From FW021-bin31 sp964478125 (GTDB lineage: Bacteria; Bacteroidota; Bacteroidia; Chitinophagales; Chitinophagaceae): a DNA stretch of 11,636 bases. This document shows, piece by piece, positions 7,647 to 11,636 of this stretch; positions within the stretch are counted from its first letter, which is position 1; every line of letters starts with the position of its first letter. The DNA is taken from the NCBI GenBank assembly GCA_964478125.1, contig CAYZGR010000080.1, forward strand, positions 1 through 11,636. Direction: 5' to 3'. Both the position numbers and the translations under genes were made by a program. The notes below the pieces were generated by a model. The model saw only the letters and a list, made by a program, of their open reading frames with translations, did no database searches and was not told the DNA's origin.

Positions 7647-7723
7647 TACAGATATTTGCGATAATTATTCTTCTAAAGTATTAATAATAATTTAAATTAT
7701 CCTATTAAAGCGTTATTTAATTA

Positions 7724-8803
7724 ATGAGACCATCATATAAAGGCCGCGGTATTGTGATTATGAACCTGGGATCGCCGGATTCAACCAACGTACCGGATAT
7801 AAAGAGATACCTGGATGAGTTTTTAATGGATAAAAGAGTAATGGATTACCCCTATTTACTGCGGCTTTTACTGGTGAAGGGAATTATTACGCCAAGGCGT
7901 GCTCCTAAGAGCGCCGAAGCTTATAAAAAGATCTGGTGGCCCGAAGGTTCTCCTTTGATCGTCATTACAGAACGGATCCGTATCGCCTTGGAACAGCAAA
8001 GCGGTATGCCGGTGGAAACGGCCATGCGGTATGGCGCACCGCATCCCCGGGAGGCCTTTCGTAAATTACAGCAGCGTGTTCCGGGACTGGAAGAAGTCGT
8101 GCTCCTTCCCTTGTATCCCCATTATGCCATGGCATCTTATGAAACGGCCCTGCAGTATGTCATGGATACATACCGGAAAGGAGCATACACTTTTAAGCTG
8201 AGTCCAATACGTCCCTTCTACCGGGAACCGGCATATATTGAACGACTGGCAGAAAATATCAAGGGCTATCTGACTGAAGAAACGGATTATCTTTTATTCA
8301 GTTTTCATGGGGTGCCTGTCCGGCATATACGAAAAGGTGATATTACGGGTCGTCATTGTCTGCAAAGTACGGACTGCTGTTCTACTGATTCTTCAGCACA
8401 TGCATTCTGCTACAGGCATCAGGTTATGACCACCGCCCGACTGACTGCCGAAGCCCTGGGTTTAAATGAAAACCAATATGGCATTTCATTCCAATCCCGG
8501 CTGGGTAAAGAAGAATGGTTGAGACCCTATACTTCCGAAGTACTCGCGGAGCTGCCCAAAAAAGGAATGAAAAACCTGGTAGTCGCCTCGCCTGCTTTTA
8601 CAGCCGACTGTCTGGAGACCCTGGAAGAAATCGCTTTGGAAGGGAAGGAAATCTTTTTGGAGGCGGGCGGAAAGACCTATAAAATGACTCCCGGCCTGAA
8701 TGATAGTCCGGCATGGATCGCTTTGCTACATGATTGGATCCGACAGACCATTGAAGGAGACGAAACCATGTTACTAAAAGAAGAAGCGTTGAGCAACGGA
8801 TGA
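7724..8803 (+). CDS. hemH: Ferrochelatase
   Basis: HemH inserts Fe2+ into protoporphyrin IX, the last step to protoheme, and is usually membrane-associated. IVIMNLGSPDS (10-20) is the N-terminal signature. LFSFHGVP (191-198) has the conserved metal-site histidine H195. FQSRLGKEEWLRPYT (256-270) and SPAFTADCLETLEE (289-302) with E298 complete the active site. Four cysteines, C212, C218, C219 and C229, cluster just after the active-site histidine. Such an internal set suggests a [2Fe-2S] cluster, as reported for some bacterial ferrochelatases; this is inference here. At 359 residues the protein is somewhat long, partly through a charged C-terminal tail. It is divergent from hemA and converges on kdsB, with 29 bp between them. 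Confidence 0.96.
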   Translation: MRPSYKGRGIVIMNLGSPDSTNVPDIKRYLDEFLMDKRVMDYPYLLRLLLVKGIITPRRAPKSAEAYKKIWWPEGSPLIVITERIRIALEQQSGMPVETAMRYGAPHPREAFRKLQQRVPGLEEVVLLPLYPHYAMASYETALQYVMDTYRKGAYTFKLSPIRPFYREPAYIERLAENIKGYLTEETDYLLFSFHGVPVRHIRKGDITGRHCLQSTDCCSTDSSAHAFCYRHQVMTTARLTAEALGLNENQYGISFQSRLGKEEWLRPYTSEVLAELPKKGMKNLVVASPAFTADCLETLEEIALEGKEIFLEAGGKTYKMTPGLNDSPAWIALLHDWIRQTIEGDETMLLKEEALSNG

Positions 8804-8832
8804 CCTCAGTCTTTTTTTAATAAAGGCCGATA

Positions 8833-9591
8833 TTAATGGAGATAGCGATCCCCTCTCATTTTGGCCAGTACCCGGGACAGGTCTTCGGGAGTGTCTATGG
8901 CCAGATTCTCGATATCTGTTTCTACCATATGTATTTTATATCCATTCTCCAGCCAACGCAGTTGTTCCAGGTTTTCGGCTTTTTCGAGCCTTCCGGTAGG
9001 CAATTTTACAATTTCCCTTAACACCTCGCTCCGAAATCCATAAATAGGAATATGTTTATAAAAACTGTGGGCGGATATCCAATCGCTTTTTTCTCTGTCT
9101 CTTAAATAAGGGATGGGCGAGCGGGAAAAATAAATGGCATCGGTATTGTTGTCAAAGACTACCTTTGGGGCATTGGGGTTGGATAGAGTAGCGAGGTCGT
9201 TAATAGGCATGTAGAGAGAAGCTATCTGTGTTTTTTCATTTCGAAAACAGTTTAAGACCAGTTGAATGTGGCTGAGGTCGATAAAAGGAACATCACATTG
9301 AATGTTCAGGACAATATCGGGGGAAGTCTCAAGCTGTTCCAAAACTTCCGCACATCGCTCCGTGCCGCTTTTATGGGTAAGGGCCGTCTTCATCGCTTTG
9401 CCATTAAAGGAAGCTACATTCTGCATCACACGGTCATCATCCGTTGCAACGATCACGTCGCCCAGCTCGGGAACTGTTTTTACGGTCTCGTGTACCCGTT
9501 GGACCATGGTCTTGGAACCTATATTAATAACGGGTTTTCCCGGGAACCGGGAAGCGGCATAACGGGCGGGAATAATGGCAATTGCTTTCAT
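8833..9591 (-). CDS. kdsB: 3-deoxy-manno-octulosonate cytidylyltransferase
   Basis: KdsB activates Kdo with CTP to CMP-Kdo for lipid A core assembly, in the cytoplasm. The 252 residues match the family. IIPARYAASRFPGKP (6-20) is the nucleotide-binding N-terminus. VATDDDRV (48-55), HKSGTERCAEV (73-83) and YFSRSPIPY (154-162) follow. LEKAENLEQLRWLENG (202-217) and AIDTPEDL (231-238), with the metal-binding D233, are typical. The usually invariant NVQGDEP segment reads NIQCDVP (96-102) here: the aspartate survives, but Gly is Cys and Glu is Val. HIGIY reads HIPIY (180-184). Activity is still likely, because the other motifs are intact. The gene lies 38 bp after the polX-like gene and has its own promoter candidate. 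Confidence 0.95.
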   Translation of the reverse strand: MKAIAIIPARYAASRFPGKPVINIGSKTMVQRVHETVKTVPELGDVIVATDDDRVMQNVASFNGKAMKTALTHKSGTERCAEVLEQLETSPDIVLNIQCDVPFIDLSHIQLVLNCFRNEKTQIASLYMPINDLATLSNPNAPKVVFDNNTDAIYFSRSPIPYLRDREKSDWISAHSFYKHIPIYGFRSEVLREIVKLPTGRLEKAENLEQLRWLENGYKIHMVETDIENLAIDTPEDLSRVLAKMRGDRYLH

Positions 9592-9610
9592 AAGTTAAGG
9601 AATTTGAGTA

Positions 9611-9640
9611 TAAATATACAACGAAAACCTCAATTCTCAA
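9611..9640 (-). promoter_or_regulatory. Candidate kdsB promoter
   Basis: On the minus strand TTG (9640-9638) is followed after exactly 19 bases by TATATTTA (9618-9611), one mismatch from the Bacteroidota TAnnTTTG box. Transcription would begin near 9605, about 14 bases before the kdsB ATG. The -33 part overlaps the 3' end of the upstream polX-like gene. Confidence 0.4.
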
Positions 9641-9652
9641 CTGGGAGGTTTT
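9624..9652. terminator. Weak hairpin at the end of the polX-like gene
   Basis: AAAACCTC (9624-9631) pairs with GAGGTTTT (9645-9652) around a 13-base loop and overlaps the stop codon of the PolX-like gene. On the minus strand only four Ts follow, so termination would be partial at best. On the plus strand a longer T-run follows, but no gene there clearly needs it. Confidence 0.2.
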
Positions 9653-11309
9653 TTTCTTTTTTCCTTTTTAATAAAAAGTCTTCAAAGGCGCTTAGCGAAA
9701 GGCTACTTAGATTACAGGCCGCAGTCAGTCCCCCTTTTTGGGCGCTTAAGACTCCAAAGCGGACATCCCGAAGGCCCTGGAGCGAGTGGGCATCCGGATC
9801 AATGGAAAGCCATACGTTCTTTTTCATGGCCAGGGGAACCCAACTCCAATCAAGATCAAGACGTCGGGGATGGGCGTTTATCTCAATGATTACTTTATTT
9901 TCAGCGCAGGCTTCCATTATTTTTTCATGATCTATAGGATAACCGGGCCTGCTCAGGAGCAGCCTCCCCGTGGGATGCCCCAGTATGGTGGTATAGGGAT
10001 TGCGGATTGCAGTCAGCAGGCGTTGCATGGCTTTTTCTTTGTTCATTTTCAGGTTGCTGTGAACAGATGCAATGACAAGGTCGAAAGTGCGCAATACTTC
10101 TTCACCGTAATCCAATGAGCCATCTGATAAAATATCGGATTCTATACCTTTGAATATTTTGAAAGGGGCCAGTTTCTGATTGAGGCGTTGAATCTCTTCT
10201 TGTTGTGCCATAACGCGATCTACACTAAGTCCGTTCGCATAGCCGGCAGTACGAGAATGGTCGCTGACAACCAGATATTCCATTCCCAGTTCTTGTGCGG
10301 CGAGCGCCATTTCTTCAATGTTGTTTTTGCCGTCGCTCCAGGTGCTGTGAGTATGAATAATGCCATGGATGTCTTTCGGTTGAATAATATCTCGAGGGTC
10401 GGCAATCTCTTCCAGGGGCCGGTCGCGTAAAAAAGGAGGAATGTATGGTCCACCTGTCTTTTTAAACAAGTCTTCTTCGGAATCAAAGCGGAGAGATCTT
10501 AAATCCGGGTACTTATTATAGAAGGACGCTATAAATCCCGGGGTCCCGGTTGTTTTAAATAATTGAGTGGTAAAGTTTTCATCATTTGTAAAATAAAGGA
10601 TGATTTTTGGATGCTGTTCCCGGGTTAGGATCATTTTGCCGCTTTCCCCAGAGAGGGTTTCGAACTCTTCCGGTAATTTTTGCTTTAGAAGTTCCTGCCC
10701 GGCATTTGTTACGAAAGAGAGGGCTGATATGGTGTTTTCCTGTCTTCTTAGCGCTCCGGTGGGGGAGAGCCGGAGCATTTTCGGGAAGGTTTGATCCCAG
10801 AATTGAATCCATTCGTTTGCATAAGACAGGGCCTCCTGAAGGAGGTAGTGTCCGGAGGATTGGAGATAGTATGCTACGGAACGCCGGATGTTTTCCTGGG
10901 TTTTGGCCCCAAATCCTTTATACCGGGTAAGCCGGTCTTCATTGCAGGCATAAAGCAGTTCTCCTGGCGTTTCTATATCCATTTCTTTCCATATGGTTGT
11001 TAGCTTTTTGGGACCTATTCCTTTTATATGAAGCATTTCAATAAGCCCTGCAGGCGTAAGCTCCAGGTATTTTTCCAGGAGCGGAAAGCGCCCTGTTTCT
11101 TTTAAGGTTTCAATTTTTTTCTTGATGGCCGGGCCCACACCGGGTATGCGGCTTAGCTCCGTTTCCGATAACTCCATTACCGGCTGAACATGACGCTCAA
11201 TCTGGGTGGCAGCCTTCGCGTAAGAACGGATCTTGAAAGGATTTTCTTCATGAAGGGTCATCAATTTTGAAAGTAATTCAAACTGAGCGGCGAGGGTGCT
11301 GTTATCCAT
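9630..11309 (-). CDS. PolX-like protein with PHP domain, palm degenerate
   Basis: The layout is that of bacterial family X DNA polymerases: an N-terminal helix-hairpin-helix region, a polymerase core, then a PHP phosphoesterase. Using the ATG at 11309 (559 residues), hairpin motifs are IPGVGPAIKKKIE (55-67), IKGIGPKKL (95-103) and YKGFGAKTQENI (130-141). The palm keeps TGALRR (184-189), but the DxD motif expected just after it reads SALSF (195-199). The third Asp, expected in a VDLR-like strand, is replaced in KIILYF (235-240). Polymerase activity is therefore improbable. The PHP domain is intact: HTHSTWSDG (319-327), SDHS (349-352), GIESDI (388-393), SVHS (415-418), GHPTGRL (444-450) and DPDAHS (504-509). 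Likely role: metal-dependent 3'-5' exonuclease or AP-site processing in DNA repair. An upstream in-frame ATG (11375) is rejected because that stretch contains a terminator. Confidence 0.9.
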   Translation of the reverse strand: MDNSTLAAQFELLSKLMTLHEENPFKIRSYAKAATQIERHVQPVMELSETELSRIPGVGPAIKKKIETLKETGRFPLLEKYLELTPAGLIEMLHIKGIGPKKLTTIWKEMDIETPGELLYACNEDRLTRYKGFGAKTQENIRRSVAYYLQSSGHYLLQEALSYANEWIQFWDQTFPKMLRLSPTGALRRQENTISALSFVTNAGQELLKQKLPEEFETLSGESGKMILTREQHPKIILYFTNDENFTTQLFKTTGTPGFIASFYNKYPDLRSLRFDSEEDLFKKTGGPYIPPFLRDRPLEEIADPRDIIQPKDIHGIIHTHSTWSDGKNNIEEMALAAQELGMEYLVVSDHSRTAGYANGLSVDRVMAQQEEIQRLNQKLAPFKIFKGIESDILSDGSLDYGEEVLRTFDLVIASVHSNLKMNKEKAMQRLLTAIRNPYTTILGHPTGRLLLSRPGYPIDHEKIMEACAENKVIIEINAHPRRLDLDWSWVPLAMKKNVWLSIDPDAHSLQGLRDVRFGVLSAQKGGLTAACNLSSLSLSAFEDFLLKRKKEKNLPVEN

Positions 11310-11332
11310 TTGATATTTTAAGCAATAATAAA

Positions 11333-11358
11333 AAAAGTCCCGGAAATACGGGACTTTT
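11333..11358 (-). terminator. Intrinsic terminator of the H1-like gene
   Basis: AAAAGTCCCG (11333-11342) pairs perfectly with CGGGACTTTT (11349-11358) around a 6-base loop. On the minus strand the stem runs straight into TTTTTTTATTATT, a classic Rho-independent signal 45-70 bases after the stop codon of the gene to the right. The plus-strand T-run is short, so it acts mainly on the minus strand. It marks the boundary before the PolX-like gene. Confidence 0.88.
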
Positions 11359-11402
11359 ATAAACCATTTTGACAAGAAAACTCTAATACATCGGTAGAAC
11401 GA

Positions 11403-11636
11403 CTATGTGTTATCAGGGGTATTTGAACCCTTATCCGAATCACCGGTTTCAGGCTCCTTGGGTTCTACGGGCGGGATTGGAGCTAAGGGCTCGGCGGGCT
11501 CTGATGGACCCGATTTTGAGGTACTGCTCTTTTTGGTAGCGCCCCGCTTTTTTGCAGCCCGCTTTTTGGTGGCCCGCTTCCTCGTCGCAGCCTTCGTTGC
11601 AGCTCTTTTCTTCGTTGCAGCCCGCTTTTTGGTAGC
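11403..11636 (-). CDS. Histone H1-like basic repeat protein (C-terminal part)
   Basis: The reading frame is open from the window edge to TAG at 11405-11403, giving 77 residues of an N-terminally truncated protein. Residues 1-36 are degenerate repeats of ATKKRA, almost only Ala, Thr, Lys and Arg, as in bacterial histone H1-like proteins and the lysine/alanine-rich tails of AlgP-type DNA-binding proteins. From about residue 43 the composition flips: nine prolines and eight acidic residues against two lysines, ending in DNT. The basic part probably binds DNA or RNA non-specifically. Without the missing N-terminus the protein could be a small H1-like protein or the tail of a larger nucleic-acid-binding protein such as an HU- or topoisomerase-type protein. 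A strong terminator follows the gene. Confidence 0.8.
   Translation of the reverse strand, partial: ATKKRAATKKRAATKAATRKRATKKRAAKKRGATKKSSTSKSGPSEPAEPLAPIPPVEPKEPETGDSDKGSNTPDNT
11529..11636 (-). repeat. Degenerate tandem repeat coding ATKKRA units
   Basis: About six imperfect 12-18-base units, built on GCT-ACC-AAA-AAG-CGG-GCT and close variants, run to the window edge and probably beyond. They encode the basic repeat tail. The synonymous variation between units (AAA/AAG, CGG/AGA, GCT/GCG/GCC) shows it is not a recent exact expansion. Such arrays are prone to length change between strains. Confidence 0.8.

Larger units (their letters stand above)
7505..7723. promoter_or_regulatory. Divergent hemA/hemH control region
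   Basis: This 219-bp noncoding spacer separates the divergent start codons of hemA (minus) and hemH (plus). It becomes strongly AT-rich towards hemH. It must hold promoters for both transcription units. A candidate for hemA is at 7536-7565 and a weaker one for hemH at 7616-7646. I see no riboswitch-like structure or long dyad. A short CCC-TTCA-GGG dyad lies at about 7551-7560, inside the spacer of the proposed hemA promoter. A common regulator controlling both directions is possible but unproven. Confidence 0.7.

Noticed and set aside
8804..8832. Terminator between the convergent hemH and kdsB genes
   Set aside because: A T-run is present (about 8812-8818), but I find no stable stem directly before it.
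9262..9930. 222-codon plus-strand frame spanning kdsB, the spacer and the 3' end of the polX-like gene
   Set aside because: It is antisense to two well-supported genes, crosses their junction, and shows no family features, so it is a reading-frame shadow.
10582..10812. Minus-strand frame overlapping the degenerate palm, considered as a sign of a frameshift that removed the catalytic aspartates
   Set aside because: This alternative frame contains no GSxRR or DxD motif, and the main frame is continuous with intact sequence on both sides. The loss is by substitution, not a frameshift.
10825..10850. Small CCTCC-TGAA-GGAGG hairpin in the polX-like gene
   Set aside because: A 5-bp stem in coding DNA is expected by chance and has no adjacent T-run.

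Overview
The window looks like a chromosomal segment of a Bacteroidota species, probably Chitinophagia- or Sphingobacteriia-like. This rests on protein style, the hem gene order, generally absent Shine-Dalgarno sites, and three upstream regions resembling the Bacteroidota promoter TTG-N19-TAnnTTTG. No sequence comparison could be run, so the taxon is an inference. A kdsB gene (Kdo activation for lipopolysaccharide) marks it as Gram-negative. The oxygen-dependent HemF points to aerobic growth.

Positions 149-8803 hold a nearly complete heme pathway. Seven genes lie on the minus strand in the order hemA, hemC, hemD, hemE, hemF, hemB, hemL. The ferrochelatase gene hemH runs divergently on the plus strand. 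HemA and HemL make 5-aminolevulinate from glutamyl-tRNA (C5 route). HemB, HemC, HemD, HemE and HemF carry it to protoporphyrinogen IX, and HemH inserts iron. The only missing step is protoporphyrinogen oxidase. hemA to hemE are tightly coupled (one 1-nt gap and two ATGA overlaps). hemF and hemB follow gaps of 72 and 77 bp, and hemL a gap of 14 bp. The 219-bp hemA-hemH space is the control region, with a good promoter candidate for hemA and a weaker one for hemH.

Rightward, on the minus strand, lie kdsB (8833-9591) and a PolX-like protein with a PHP domain (9630-11309). The PolX-like protein has lost the acidic residues expected in the polymerase palm but keeps the PHP metal-binding motifs. 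A strong 10-bp hairpin terminator (11333-11358) separates it from the truncated last gene (11403-11636). That gene encodes a histone H1-like Lys/Ala/Arg/Thr repeat tail followed by a proline-rich acidic end.

This is mostly housekeeping DNA and I see no new multi-gene system. There are no mobile elements, CRISPR arrays or RNA genes. The points most worth a second look are the PolX palm, a perfect 17-bp inverted repeat inside hemC, a four-cysteine segment in HemH, an altered nucleotide-site motif in KdsB, the H1-like tail, and a perfect FNR-like palindrome at the left edge. No spacer exceeds 300 bases.
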